A stretch of 64,000 nucleotides of DNA, from contig NZ_FOUD01000015.1 in assembly GCF_900114765.1 (NCBI RefSeq), forward strand, positions 1-64,000, given 5' to 3'. The number at the start of each line of letters is the position of its first letter. The first letter of the stretch is position 1. This DNA comes from Halopseudomonas pachastrellae. GTDB taxonomy: Bacteria > Pseudomonadota > Gammaproteobacteria > Pseudomonadales > Pseudomonadaceae. Positions 17,059 to 28,523 of the stretch are shown piece after piece. A program made the translations under genes and the position numbers. A model generated the notes under the pieces. The model saw only the letters and a program-made list of their open reading frames with translations. It did not search any database and was not told the DNA's origin.

Positions 17059-17952
17059 ATGAAATATACCCTGCGGCAGCTTGAGGTTTTTCTGGCCACG
17101 GCGCATTACGAAAACCTGACCCGCGCCGCTGCCAGCCTCTCGATGTCGCAGTCTGCGGCCAGCAGCGCGCTGAAGGATCTGGAAAGCCAGTTTGACGTGC
17201 AGCTGTTCGACCGGGTAGGCAAGCGCCTGCAGCTTAATGCGCTGGGTGACAGCATCCGTCCTCGCGCGCAGGCGCTGTTGGAGCAGGCGAGCAGTCTGGA
17301 GGAGGCCCTGGCCCGACATCAGGGCACCGGACATTTGCGCGTCGGCGCTACGCTGAGTATCGGTAACTACCTGGCAGTCGAGATCATGGCGCGGTACATG
17401 AGTGAGCAGGAGGGCGCTCGGGTAGAGCTGGAGGTGGCCAATACCGAGACCATCGTGCGCAAGGTGGCCAACTTTGAACTCGACCTGGGTCTGATCGAGG
17501 GCGAAAGCCGGCACCCTGACCTGGAAATGGTGCACTGGCGTGATGACGAACTGGTGGTGTTCTGCGCGCCAGATCATCCGTTGGCCGGCAAGCCCTGGCT
17601 ATCGGATGACGACCTGCTTGATGCAGCGTGGATTGTCCGTGAGCAGGGCTCGGGCACGCGGCAGCACTTTGACTGGGCTATGCATGGGCTGCTGGCCAAT
17701 ATGGATATCAAGCTGGAGCTGCAGCATACCGAGGCCATCAAGCGTGCGGTGGAGGCGGGACTGGGGCTCGGTTGCCTGTCGGAGATCACGCTGGTCGATG
17801 CGTTCAATCGCGGGCGCCTGGTGCCGCTCCCTGTGCCGCATCGGGACTTTCATCGCCGTTTCTACTTCGCTTTGCACCGGCAGAAGTTTCGCAGCACTGG
17901 TGTGGAACGTTGGCTGGAGTTGTGCCGCGAGAGCACTCAGGGGCTGGAGTAA
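17059..17952 (+). CDS. finR: LysR-type regulator of fpr
   Basis: A 297-residue LysR protein. The winged helix-turn-helix occupies residues 1-60 (LRQLEVFLATAHYENLTRAAASL, then SQSAASSALKDLE), followed by the effector domain (LRVGATLSIGNYLA, LDLGLIEGESRHPDL, GLGLGCLSEITL). In Pseudomonas, FinR sits divergent to fpr and activates it under redox stress and iron-sulfur damage; the same position supports the name here. The start chosen is ATG 17059; the frame extends upstream to TTG 17026, but that overlaps the promoter. Confidence 0.9.
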   Translation: MKYTLRQLEVFLATAHYENLTRAAASLSMSQSAASSALKDLESQFDVQLFDRVGKRLQLNALGDSIRPRAQALLEQASSLEEALARHQGTGHLRVGATLSIGNYLAVEIMARYMSEQEGARVELEVANTETIVRKVANFELDLGLIEGESRHPDLEMVHWRDDELVVFCAPDHPLAGKPWLSDDDLLDAAWIVREQGSGTRQHFDWAMHGLLANMDIKLELQHTEAIKRAVEAGLGLGCLSEITLVDAFNRGRLVPLPVPHRDFHRRFYFALHRQKFRSTGVERWLELCRESTQGLE

Positions 17953-18035
17953 AGGCTGCCTGACAGGCAGCACGCGCTGTGTGGGTGGCATAAGGGCGTG
18001 ATGGGGCAGGTTGCCAAGCGGCACCCTGAAAAAAC

Positions 18036-18065
18036 AAGGCCGCGATGCTTGCGCATGGCGGCCTT
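18036..18065 (-). terminator. Intrinsic terminator of the glycine-zipper gene
   Basis: AAGGCCGC (18036-18043) pairs exactly with GCGGCCTT (18058-18065). On the minus strand it is followed by GTTTTTTC. It may also stop finR transcription from the other side. Confidence 0.78.
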
Positions 18066-18085
18066 GCGTTTACAGCGTGGGTAAA

Positions 18086-18622
18086 TCAGTTGCTGCTCAG
18101 CACCAGCTGACCGTCTTTCAGCGGGATGCTGCTGCCGGGTTTCTCGTCCATGCGGACAGTGCCGGTTTCATCGCCGATGCGGTATTTTACGTTGTAGCCG
18201 ACGACCTCGTCGTGGCTGTCGTAGACAGTCTCACAACGACGCTCGGTAGTGGTGTAGGTGCTGTTGTTCTGCATGTTTTCCTGTACGCGGTTGCCGGCAT
18301 AACCGCCAGCGGCAGCACCTGCGACGGTGGCGATCTTCTTGCCGCTGCCGCCGCCTACCTGGTTGCCCAGGGCGCCGCCGACGACCGCGCCGGCGATGGT
18401 GCCAAGGATGCGGTTTTGATCCTGCACAGGTTTTTGCCGGGTGACGGCGACGTCATTGCAGACTTCCCGTGGGGTCCGTTGAGTTTCCGTGATTTCGGCT
18501 ACATCAAGAACTTCAGCCTCGGTAGGGGTGGTGTCCACAAAGGCGGTGTAACCGGCAATGGCGCCGCCAGCTGTGGCTACCGCCGCGCCGATCAGGACGC
18601 CTGTCAACATAGACTTGTTCAT
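18086..18622 (-). CDS. Glycine-zipper envelope protein
   Basis: A 178-residue protein from ATG 18622, with AAAGGAG just upstream. It has an N-terminal hydrophobic signal or anchor (residues 5-25, MLTGVLIGAAVATAGGAIAG). The centre (about residues 78-120) is a double glycine zipper, ILGTIAGAVVGGALGNQVGG and IATVAGAAAGGYAGN. The C-terminus (RRCETVYDSHDEVVGYNVKY) matches the tail that follows glycine-zipper domains in SlyB/OmpA-leader-like envelope proteins. There is no lipobox cysteine near the start, so it is probably anchored by the N-terminal helix. Exact role unknown. Confidence 0.85.
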   Translation of the reverse strand: MNKSMLTGVLIGAAVATAGGAIAGYTAFVDTTPTEAEVLDVAEITETQRTPREVCNDVAVTRQKPVQDQNRILGTIAGAVVGGALGNQVGGGSGKKIATVAGAAAGGYAGNRVQENMQNNSTYTTTERRCETVYDSHDEVVGYNVKYRIGDETGTVRMDEKPGSSIPLKDGQLVLSSN

Positions 18623-18756
18623 GATGAGTACTCCTTTCCTGCCTATGATCTGAGGTCGCAACACGGTGTTGCGCTCCATGCCGATATGACAGCAAAGGTT
18701 GGCAGCCGTTCCCTTGGAGGCCGCGGATTCCGTCGCTTTGTGATCAAGTTGGCGGT

Positions 18757-21630
18757 TTAGGTGACGGCGTAGTCCGGCGGATTTTGCAGCAGGCTGCGTA
18801 GCTGGCTGGCGTCCATCGGCCTGCCGAACAGGTAGCCCTGAAATTGCTCGCAGCCTTGCTGGTGCAGAAATGTGAGCTGTTCCTGAGTTTCCACGCCCTC
18901 GGCGATCAGGCCCAGGTGCAAGCTGGTGGCAATCGCGATGATCGCGCGGATGATTTCGGCGTCGTTGGGATTGTGCGGGCAGTCGCGAACAAAGGATTGA
19001 TCAATTTTCAGCAGGTCAACCGGCAGCTGTTTCAGGTAGCTGAGGGAGGAGTAGCCGGTACCGAAATCGTCGATGGCGAAGTGCACGCCGTGGCTGCGCA
19101 GCAGGTTCATCTTGTCGATGGTGTCGTTGATGTTCTCGATCACGATACCCTCGGTGATCTCCAGGCTCAGACATCTGGTCGGGATGTCGTGCAGGGCGAT
19201 GGCCTCCAGCACGTCGTCGACAAAACTGGCATGGCGGAACTGGCGCGGGCTGATATTCACACTCAGGCTGAATTGCGGAGTGATCAGGCCGGCCTCCAGC
19301 AGTTCGGCGATGAAGGCGCAGGCCTGATGCAGAATCTGGCGACCTGCCTCGAGAATCAGGGTGCTTTGTTCGAGAACATCGATAAAGGCGCCGGGGCCTA
19401 TCAGACCACGCTCCGGATGTTGCCAGCGCAACAGTGATTCGGCGCCTTCAATGCGCTGGCTGCGATAATCAAACTGCGGCTGGTAGTACAGGCAGAACTG
19501 CCCCTTGCTGATGGCCCGTCGCAGCTCGGATTCGATGGCCAGGCGTTCACTGGCCGCCACCTGCATCGATTGTTCAAAAAAGGCTATGCCGTCACGCCCG
19601 CGTTCCTTGACCCGGTACAGGGCTATATCGGCGCGTTTTAGCAGGTCTTCCGCGCTGTCGCCGTGGTCCGGTATCAGGGCAATGCCGATGCTGGCGCTGA
19701 GTTGCAGTGCGTGCCCCTCAATCTGCATGGGTGCAGAGATGGCATCAAGCAGCTCGCGGGCGGCACGCTCTACTTCCTGCGCGAGCGCTGCGCCATTGCT
19801 GGTAAAGCCGCTGAGCAGTACAACAAATTCATCCCCGCCAAGGCGGGCAACGGTATCTTCGGCTCGCACGCGGCAAAGCAGGCGGCGGGTTACCTCTTGC
19901 AGCACGGCGTCGCCACAGGAGTGCCCGAGCGAGTCGTTAATGTGTTTGAAATGGTCGAGGTCAAAGAACAGCAGGGCGCCTCGCAGGCCGTGGCGCTGGT
20001 GCAGGGCATTGAGTTGGCTCAGGCGGTCGCTCAGCAACAGGCGATTGGGCAGGTTGGTCAGTGCGTCGTGGTACGCGAGGTGTTTGACGCGGGCCTCAAT
20101 GCGCTTCTGTTCGCTGATGTCGCGGGCGGTCAGCAACATGCAGTCGAGGCCATCCAGGGTTAGCGGCTGGGCCGAAATGGAGACAAGTATCTCTTTGCCG
20201 TGGCGTGTGCGGATACGCATCTCTCGCCCGTATACGCCGCCCTTTTCCTCCATCGTGCGGATCAGGTCGTCGCGCTCGTTTGCGTCTATCCAGATGCCGA
20301 GCTCGTCGACCGTGCGGCCAATGGCTTCCTCTGAGCTGTAGCCGGTCAGGCGACAAAAGCCGTCATTCACTTCGAGTTGGCGGCCGGTCTTCAGTTCGCT
20401 GATGCTGATCGAGTCGGGGCTGCCCTTGAAAGCGCGGGCAAACTTGTCTTCCGATGCGCGCAGCGCCGATTCGGCCTGGGTTCGCGCAGTGATATCGCGG
20501 AAGCTGAACAGCACGCACTGCTGGTGGTTGATACGAATACGTGTGCTGCCCACCTCACATAACAGCAAATGCCCGTTGTTGGTGGAAAAGGTCTCGGTAA
20601 AGCCGTGCAGCTCACGTTCACCACGCGCGGCTTGTTGCAGGCTGCGGTGTGCGCTGTGCGAGCTCCACAGGCCGATCTCTTCGGGTTGGCGCCCAATCAG
20701 ATCAAGTGCGCTGTAGCCGAAGGTGCGCGCAAAGCTCTGGTTGACCTCTATGACGCGCTGATTGTGCAGCAGGCAGTAGGGGTCAGGCGCGTTTTGAAAC
20801 AGGATGGCGAACTTGGCTTCACTTTCAACCAGAGCGTTCTGGTTGCGGCGCTGGTCGGTAATGTCGACCAGTGTGCCAATCATGCGTGCGGGCCGGCCCT
20901 GCTGATTGAGGTGCAAGGTGGCGGTCGCCTGCAGCCAGCGCTGGCGCTTGTTGACGGTGACGCGATAGGTTAACCGGTAACGCGGCTCGCGCCCCCGACA
21001 GATGGCAATGAAGGCGCGGCGAATGGCCTGCCGGTCCTCGGCAACGACATGCTGCAGGAAGTGGCTTGCGCAGCCGTCCCAGTCGTCGCTCTGGAAGCCG
21101 TGCAGCTCTGCACTGCGGGCAGAGCAGTGCAAGGCGTCGGTCGCTATCTGCCAATCCCAGATGCCCATTTGGCCGGCCTCCAGCGCCATTTTCAGGCGGC
21201 TGCGGCTGTCTTTTAGCGCTTGATCGCTGGCGTTGCTGCTTGAGCGTGGCTGCAGGCAGAGCAATAGCTGCTGGTTGAGTTTGACGATGCTCACCTGATA
21301 GCTGAGCAGGCCGCCATCACGGCGCAGCAATTCGATGGGTTGATCGTGTAGTGAGTTATGGCGCTGCTGGCTGCGCATCATGGCGCGCCAGCGCCTCGGG
21401 TGGCCCCATAGCGGAAAGTCGCCAGCGGGCTGTCCGAGCAGTTGCTGGCGTTCGTATTGCGTGGCCTCAATAAACGCCGGGTTGGCGTCGATGATGAGCT
21501 GGGTTTGACTGTCAATGAGCAGTGCAGGCCCAGGCATGCCGTTGAACAACAGCACAAAGGAGGAATCGGTCGCAGTGGAGGGAGTCGGCGGGGCGACTCC
21601 GGTTTTGCCTGGCATTGATGTTTGATCCAT
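18757..21630 (-). CDS. Multi-PAS GGDEF-EAL cyclic-di-GMP regulator
   Basis: A 957-residue cytoplasmic signalling protein with no membrane helix. It carries four PAS-type domains (residues about 25-125, 140-260, 270-385 and 390-515), then GGDEF (about 520-690) and EAL (about 705-945). GGDEF carries RLGGDEFVVLL, so cyclase chemistry is possible. In the EAL domain the signature is ESLLRW, with Ser for Ala, but the catalytic glutamate stays, as do VNISPRQF, EITEG, IDDFGTGYSSL, LKIDQSF and IAEGVE, so phosphodiesterase activity is expected. The start is ATG 21630. A LysR gene lies upstream on the same strand but 131 bases away, so joint transcription is doubtful. Confidence 0.95.
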   Translation of the reverse strand: MDQTSMPGKTGVAPPTPSTATDSSFVLLFNGMPGPALLIDSQTQLIIDANPAFIEATQYERQQLLGQPAGDFPLWGHPRRWRAMMRSQQRHNSLHDQPIELLRRDGGLLSYQVSIVKLNQQLLLCLQPRSSSNASDQALKDSRSRLKMALEAGQMGIWDWQIATDALHCSARSAELHGFQSDDWDGCASHFLQHVVAEDRQAIRRAFIAICRGREPRYRLTYRVTVNKRQRWLQATATLHLNQQGRPARMIGTLVDITDQRRNQNALVESEAKFAILFQNAPDPYCLLHNQRVIEVNQSFARTFGYSALDLIGRQPEEIGLWSSHSAHRSLQQAARGERELHGFTETFSTNNGHLLLCEVGSTRIRINHQQCVLFSFRDITARTQAESALRASEDKFARAFKGSPDSISISELKTGRQLEVNDGFCRLTGYSSEEAIGRTVDELGIWIDANERDDLIRTMEEKGGVYGREMRIRTRHGKEILVSISAQPLTLDGLDCMLLTARDISEQKRIEARVKHLAYHDALTNLPNRLLLSDRLSQLNALHQRHGLRGALLFFDLDHFKHINDSLGHSCGDAVLQEVTRRLLCRVRAEDTVARLGGDEFVVLLSGFTSNGAALAQEVERAARELLDAISAPMQIEGHALQLSASIGIALIPDHGDSAEDLLKRADIALYRVKERGRDGIAFFEQSMQVAASERLAIESELRRAISKGQFCLYYQPQFDYRSQRIEGAESLLRWQHPERGLIGPGAFIDVLEQSTLILEAGRQILHQACAFIAELLEAGLITPQFSLSVNISPRQFRHASFVDDVLEAIALHDIPTRCLSLEITEGIVIENINDTIDKMNLLRSHGVHFAIDDFGTGYSSLSYLKQLPVDLLKIDQSFVRDCPHNPNDAEIIRAIIAIATSLHLGLIAEGVETQEQLTFLHQQGCEQFQGYLFGRPMDASQLRSLLQNPPDYAVT

Positions 21631-21761
21631 TTTGGGACCAACCAGGCCGGCGAAAAGCGATGGTTGGCCCGATGCCGAGCAGGGTGTTTGGGCGTCTTGC
21701 CCGGCGGTTTCCGACTACCTTGACCTTAGTCGTTGGCGCGCCAGTCAACAAGCCATTGTGC

Positions 21762-22673
21762 CTACGCCATTGGTCGGGTAGCCGAGCGGTCTGCCTTGGC
21801 GTCTGTGCGAGCCGCACGAAGCAGGGTAATCAATTCGCGGGCGGCGTTTGATTGGGTCCGTCCGCTGTGCCAGATGCAGCCCAGCTCGCGTTGCAGGTGC
21901 ACGCCCGGGAGCTGCAACACGCTGACCTGGCTGTCGAGCATGCTGCGCGGCAGCACGCTCCAGGCCAGACCAATGGAGACCATCATCTTGATCGTCTCCA
22001 TATAGTTGGTGCTCATGCTGATCTGCGGCTGGACGCGGTAATGCTCGAACAGGTCGCTGACCACCTTGTGGGTGAAGGTGTTGGTGCCAGGGAAGACCGC
22101 CGGATAGGCCGCCAGCTGGGCTAGCTCCAGATCGCGCTGTTGGGCAAGCGGGTGCTCGGGCGCGATAACAAAATCCAGCGGATCATCCCAGATCAGCTCG
22201 CTCATCACCGGTGGTGCAACCTCCGGCGCCAGGGTAATCACCGCCAGCTCGATTTCGCCGTGCAGGACCTTGTCGTAAGCAACTTCCGAGTCCAGAAACT
22301 GGATGTCGAAAGACACCTGCGGATGTCGGCGGGTAAACTCTCGCAGCACCGGCGGCAGGCGATGCAGGCCGATATGGTGGCTGGTGGCAATGCTCAGACG
22401 GCCGGATACCTCGCTTGATAGATTGCTCAGGGCGCGGCGCGTATCATTCATCAGACTGAGCACTTGCTGGGCCCTTGGCTGCAGGGCGAGGCCAGCTTCG
22501 GTCAGCGAGACGTGGCGGCCAATGCGGTCGAACAAACGCGCATCAAGCTGCTGCTCCAGCATGGCGATACGCTTGCTGACAGCCGGCTGGGTCAGGTGCA
22601 GCTGTTCGGCTGCTCGTGAGAACGAGCCGGTGTCGGCAACGGCAAGAAAGGCTTGCAGGTTTGCTGTGTCCAT
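21762..22673 (-). CDS. LysR-family regulator divergent from leuC
   Basis: A 303-residue LysR protein from ATG 22673: helix-turn-helix at residues 1-60 (LQAFLAVADTGSFSRAAEQL, LTQPAVSKRIAMLE) and a substrate-binding domain (LSIATSHHIGLHRLPPVL, FVIAPEHPLAQ, GLAWSVLPRSML). The frame is open upstream into leuC, but ATG 22673 fits the family. A LysR gene in this divergent position before leuC is usual in Pseudomonas, so control of the leu genes is a natural but untested inference. Confidence 0.88.
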   Translation of the reverse strand: MDTANLQAFLAVADTGSFSRAAEQLHLTQPAVSKRIAMLEQQLDARLFDRIGRHVSLTEAGLALQPRAQQVLSLMNDTRRALSNLSSEVSGRLSIATSHHIGLHRLPPVLREFTRRHPQVSFDIQFLDSEVAYDKVLHGEIELAVITLAPEVAPPVMSELIWDDPLDFVIAPEHPLAQQRDLELAQLAAYPAVFPGTNTFTHKVVSDLFEHYRVQPQISMSTNYMETIKMMVSIGLAWSVLPRSMLDSQVSVLQLPGVHLQRELGCIWHSGRTQSNAARELITLLRAARTDAKADRSATRPMA

Positions 22674-22715
22674 CTCGAATTCCAGTTGGTTATCTGTTTC
22701 ATAAATAATATTCCT

Positions 22716-22744
22716 TTGTTTTATCTTCGGGCAAAATTTATTCT
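22716..22744 (+). promoter_or_regulatory. Candidate leuC promoter
   Basis: TTGTTT (22716-22721), 17 bases, TATTCT (22739-22744). It lies in the A+T-rich part of the 146-base gap between the divergent LysR gene and leuC, where a regulator site would also be expected. Confidence 0.35.
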
Positions 22745-22819
22745 TTGCCTGTAGAAGAGCCGCCGCAGGGCCTGCAGTCGCAGGGGACGGTGGCCAGAGT
22801 CTGATGCCAGGAGTTACCC

Positions 22820-24247
<1,428 letters not shown>

Positions 24248-24258
24248 GGAGTCGCCCG

Positions 24259-24903
24259 ATGAAAGCTTTTACCCAACATACCGGCCTGGTCTGTCCGCTC
24301 GATCGCGCCAATGTCGACACTGATCAGATCATTCCGAAGCAGTTTCTCAAGTCGATCAAACGTACCGGTTTCGGTCCGAACCTGTTCGATGAGTGGCGTT
24401 ATCTGGATGTCGGCCAGCCGAACCAGGATTGCTCGACCCGTCCGATCAACGAAGACTTTGTGCTGAACTTTCCGCGCTATCAGGGCGCAAGCGTACTGCT
24501 GGCGCGTGAGAACTTCGGCTGCGGCTCCTCTCGCGAGCACGCGCCCTGGGCGCTGGACGAATATGGTTTTCGCACGGTGATTGCACCGAGCTTTGCCGAT
24601 ATTTTCTACAACAACAGCTTCAAGAACGGTCTTTTGCCGATCATCTTGGCCGATGAGGTCCTCGACGAGCTGTTCGCCCAGTGCGAGGCCACCGAAGGCT
24701 ATCAGCTGACGATTGATCTTGAAGCCCAGGTTGTTACTCGCCCGGACGGTAAACAGTACCCCTTTGAGGTGGACGCGTTCCGTAAACACTGTCTGCTCAA
24801 CGGGCTGGACGATATTGGCCTGACGCTGCAGGACGCCGAGGCCATCAGCGCCTTCGAGTCGGGCCATCGTCAGCGTCAGCCTTGGCTGTTTCGTGAGGCC
24901 TGA
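24259..24903 (+). CDS. leuD: 3-isopropylmalate dehydratase small subunit
   Basis: A 214-residue partner of LeuC forming the swivelling domain of the dehydratase. The signature [21 protein letters not shown] is present near residue 80, and the N-terminal [20 protein letters not shown] is typical of the LeuD1 type. It is preceded by GAGGAGTCG. The stop is 62 bases from leuB. Confidence 0.98.
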   Translation: MKAFTQHTGLVCPLDRANVDTDQIIPKQFLKSIKRTGFGPNLFDEWRYLDVGQPNQDCSTRPINEDFVLNFPRYQGASVLLARENFGCGSSREHAPWALDEYGFRTVIAPSFADIFYNNSFKNGLLPIILADEVLDELFAQCEATEGYQLTIDLEAQVVTRPDGKQYPFEVDAFRKHCLLNGLDDIGLTLQDAEAISAFESGHRQRQPWLFREA

Positions 24904-24965
24904 GGCAGGTTGAATTCAGCACAGAGCCGAGGCGCTCTGTGCGCAAGCACATTATGAGGAATGCA

Positions 24966-26048
<1,083 letters not shown>

Positions 26049-26067
26049 TCTGTCCGATTATCCATTT

Positions 26068-26089
26068 ACGCCCGGCCTCGGCCGGGCGT
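26068..26089 (+). terminator. Strong hairpin after leuB, weak T-tract
   Basis: ACGCCCGGC and GCCGGGCGT around CTCG. It is followed by ATGTGTCTTT rather than a clean T-run, so it may attenuate rather than fully stop transcription into asd. Confidence 0.5.
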
Positions 26090-26128
26090 ATGTGTCTTTG
26101 AATCTGTTACCCCACGGGGGTTGTTGTT

Positions 26129-27241
26129 ATGAAACAAGTTGGTTTGGTTGGTTGGCGTGGCATGGTCGGCTCTGTGCTGATGCAACGCATGCGCGACGAG
26201 AATGATTTTGCCGATATCGATCCGGTGTTTTTCACTACCTCCAACGTAGGTGGCAAGGGTCCGGATATTGGTAAGGACATTCCTGCGCTCAAGGACGCTT
26301 TTGACCTTGAAGCACTCAAGCCGATGGACGTCATCATTACCTGCCAGGGCGGTGATTACACCAGTGAGGTGTACCCCAAGCTGCGTGCTGAAGGCTGGAA
26401 AGGCTACTGGATTGATGCGGCTTCCACGCTGCGCATGGAAGATGAGGCCGTCATCGTGCTGGACCCGGTCAACCGTCGCAATATCGATCAGGCGTTGCGT
26501 GATGGTGTCAAAACCTTTGTTGGCGGTAACTGCACTGTCAGTCTGATGCTCATGGGCCTGGGTGGCCTGTTTGAGCAGGGGCTGGTTGAGTGGATGAGCG
26601 CCATGACCTATCAGGCGGCCAGCGGTGCCGGCGCCCAGAACATGCGCGAGCTGATCAGCCAGATGGGCGCGATCAACGCTTCTGTTGCTGATCAACTGGC
26701 TGATCCGGCCAGCGCCATTCTGGACATCGATCGTACCGTTGCGTCTACGCTGCGTAGCGAGTCTTTCCCGGCTGACAACTTCGGCGTGCCGCTGGCCGGC
26801 AGTCTGATTCCGTGGATCGACAAGCAACTGGCCAACGGTCAGAGCCGTGAAGAGTGGAAGGCGCAGGCCGAGACCAACAAGATCATTGGTCGCAGCGGTC
26901 GTCCGATCCCGGTTGATGGTATCTGCGTGCGCATCGGTGCCATGCGTTGCCACAGCCAGGCGCTGACCATCAAGCTGAACAAGGATGTGCCGCTGGCGGA
27001 TATCGAGTCGCTGCTGGCTGAGCACAACCCCTGGTCCAAGGTGATCCCCAATACCAAGGAAGACACCCTGGCGGGCCTGACCCCGACCGCGGTTACCGGT
27101 ACCCTGAGTGTGCCGGTTGGCCGACTGCGCAAGCTGAACATGGGCTCGCAGTACCTGTCGGCGTTCACCGTGGGTGACCAGCTGCTGTGGGGCGCTGCCG
27201 AGCCGCTGCGCCGCATGCTGAGGATTTTGCAGGAAGGCTGA
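26129..27241 (+). CDS. asd: Aspartate-semialdehyde dehydrogenase
   Basis: A 370-residue NADPH enzyme reducing aspartyl phosphate to the semialdehyde, the branch point to lysine, diaminopimelate, threonine and methionine. It is the long gammaproteobacterial type: N-terminal [16 protein letters not shown] (nucleotide loop), catalytic Cys in [26 protein letters not shown], and the proton-transfer His in [23 protein letters not shown] motif before the ATG serves as ribosome site. Confidence 0.97.
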   Translation: MKQVGLVGWRGMVGSVLMQRMRDENDFADIDPVFFTTSNVGGKGPDIGKDIPALKDAFDLEALKPMDVIITCQGGDYTSEVYPKLRAEGWKGYWIDAASTLRMEDEAVIVLDPVNRRNIDQALRDGVKTFVGGNCTVSLMLMGLGGLFEQGLVEWMSAMTYQAASGAGAQNMRELISQMGAINASVADQLADPASAILDIDRTVASTLRSESFPADNFGVPLAGSLIPWIDKQLANGQSREEWKAQAETNKIIGRSGRPIPVDGICVRIGAMRCHSQALTIKLNKDVPLADIESLLAEHNPWSKVIPNTKEDTLAGLTPTAVTGTLSVPVGRLRKLNMGSQYLSAFTVGDQLLWGAAEPLRRMLRILQEG

Positions 27242-27266
27242 GGTCGTGCGCGACCGAGGTTGATCA

Positions 27267-27296
27267 GGGCACCCCGTCGTTGGCGGGGTGCCCTTT
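27267..27296 (+). terminator. Hairpin terminator after asd
   Basis: GGGCACCCCG pairs exactly with CGGGGTGCCC around a 7-base loop, followed by TTTGTATTTG. It probably limits read-through to the asd paralog. Confidence 0.65.
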
Positions 27297-27330
27297 GTAT
27301 TTGTGCAACATGAATATGTAGGGCAGGGCG

Positions 27331-28350
27331 ATGAGCAACGTAGCGGATATTGCAATTGTTGGGGTGAGCAGCCTGGTTGGTGACATGCTGATCAATGTGC
27401 TGGAAGAGCACAGCTACCCCTTTGGCCAGGTGCGACTGGTTGATGTCGATGACGAGGCAGGTGAGCGGCGCATGATCAATGGTCAGAGCGTGCGCGTCGA
27501 GGCGTTGAGCAGCTTTGATTTTGCCGGCGTTAAGCTGGCCATCGTTGCAGGGGATCGTGATTTTGCCCTGCAGCATATCGCGGCGATTCGTGATGCTGGC
27601 GCGCTGGTGATCGATACCACCGGTTTGCTGACGGGGCAGGGCGTTACTGTCGTTGCCGAGGTGAACCCCGCAACGTTGGCCGATGCGGTGCAGCGACGCG
27701 TGGTTGCCTGCCCGGACAGCCAGGTCCTGCAGAGCGCGCTGGTGCTCAAGGTGCTCGATGGCATGTCGCCGGTGCAGCGGGTGAGTGTTGCTACCTATCA
27801 GTCGATGTCGACCCATAGCAAGGCGGCGGTCGAAGGTCTGGCGATGGAAACCGGCCGACTGCTTAACGGTCAGCCGATCGAGAAGGGTGGTGCGTTGGCC
27901 AAGCAATCGGCCTTTAATCTGCAGCCCTGTGCCAGCGACCTGGACGAGTCGGGCGCCAGTCGCGAGGAGCGCGACCTTGTAGCAGGCATTGGTGAGGTGC
28001 TCGGGTTGCCGTCGCTGCCGGTGCTGGCCAACTGCGTCATGGTGCCGCTGTTCTATGGCACCGCGCAGATGATGCAGGTCACTACCGCCGAGCCTCTTGA
28101 TGCTCAAAAGGTGATCAACGTGCTGCGTCGGGCTAAGGGTGTCAAGGTGTTGGACAAGGCTGAAGCGGGTGGCTACCCGACGCCGGTGACCGATGCGACG
28201 GGCTCCGATCAGGTGTGGGTCGGACGGGTCCGCCAGGATGCAGGCCAGCCCAACACTATCCATTTGTGGATTGTGTCTGATAATTTGCGTAAAGGTGTCG
28301 CACTTAACAGTCTGATGATTGCTGACTTGTTGATAAAAGACTATTTGTAA
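27331..28350 (+). CDS. Asd-like paralog (USG-1 type)
   Basis: A 339-residue protein with the aspartate-semialdehyde dehydrogenase fold: VGVSSLVGDMLINVLEEHSYP at the N-terminus, then the dimerisation domain. Where Asd has GGNCT, this reads VACPDSQ. The Gln motif reads YQSMSTHSK instead of YQAASGAG, and the downstream HSQ-type loop has become NCVMVPLFYGTAQMM. The usual active-site environment is therefore altered and catalysis of the Asd reaction is doubtful. In Pseudomonas the same paralog lies between asd and fimV; its role is not established. Confidence 0.88.
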   Translation: MSNVADIAIVGVSSLVGDMLINVLEEHSYPFGQVRLVDVDDEAGERRMINGQSVRVEALSSFDFAGVKLAIVAGDRDFALQHIAAIRDAGALVIDTTGLLTGQGVTVVAEVNPATLADAVQRRVVACPDSQVLQSALVLKVLDGMSPVQRVSVATYQSMSTHSKAAVEGLAMETGRLLNGQPIEKGGALAKQSAFNLQPCASDLDESGASREERDLVAGIGEVLGLPSLPVLANCVMVPLFYGTAQMMQVTTAEPLDAQKVINVLRRAKGVKVLDKAEAGGYPTPVTDATGSDQVWVGRVRQDAGQPNTIHLWIVSDNLRKGVALNSLMIADLLIKDYL

Positions 28351-28523
28351 TCGATACTTGCTAGAGTTTTTGTATCAAGCAGGTTAGGTTTGCAGGAACT
28401 GAAACCGTTTGGCCGTCGTGACTGCGCGTGGCAAAACCGGGTGGGGAGATAGAACAATTGGCCGGTTTGTCGCAACAGGCACGTAGAAGCCTGGAAAAAC
28501 GATAAAAGCAAAGGATTTACGCT

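Noticed and set aside
18757-21630. Calling the EAL domain degenerate because of ESL
   Set aside because: The glutamate and the remaining metal and substrate residues are all present, so loss of activity is not supported.
26066-27355. Minus-strand frame of 429 codons opposite asd
   Set aside because: Antisense shadow of asd; it also crosses two intergenic hairpins.
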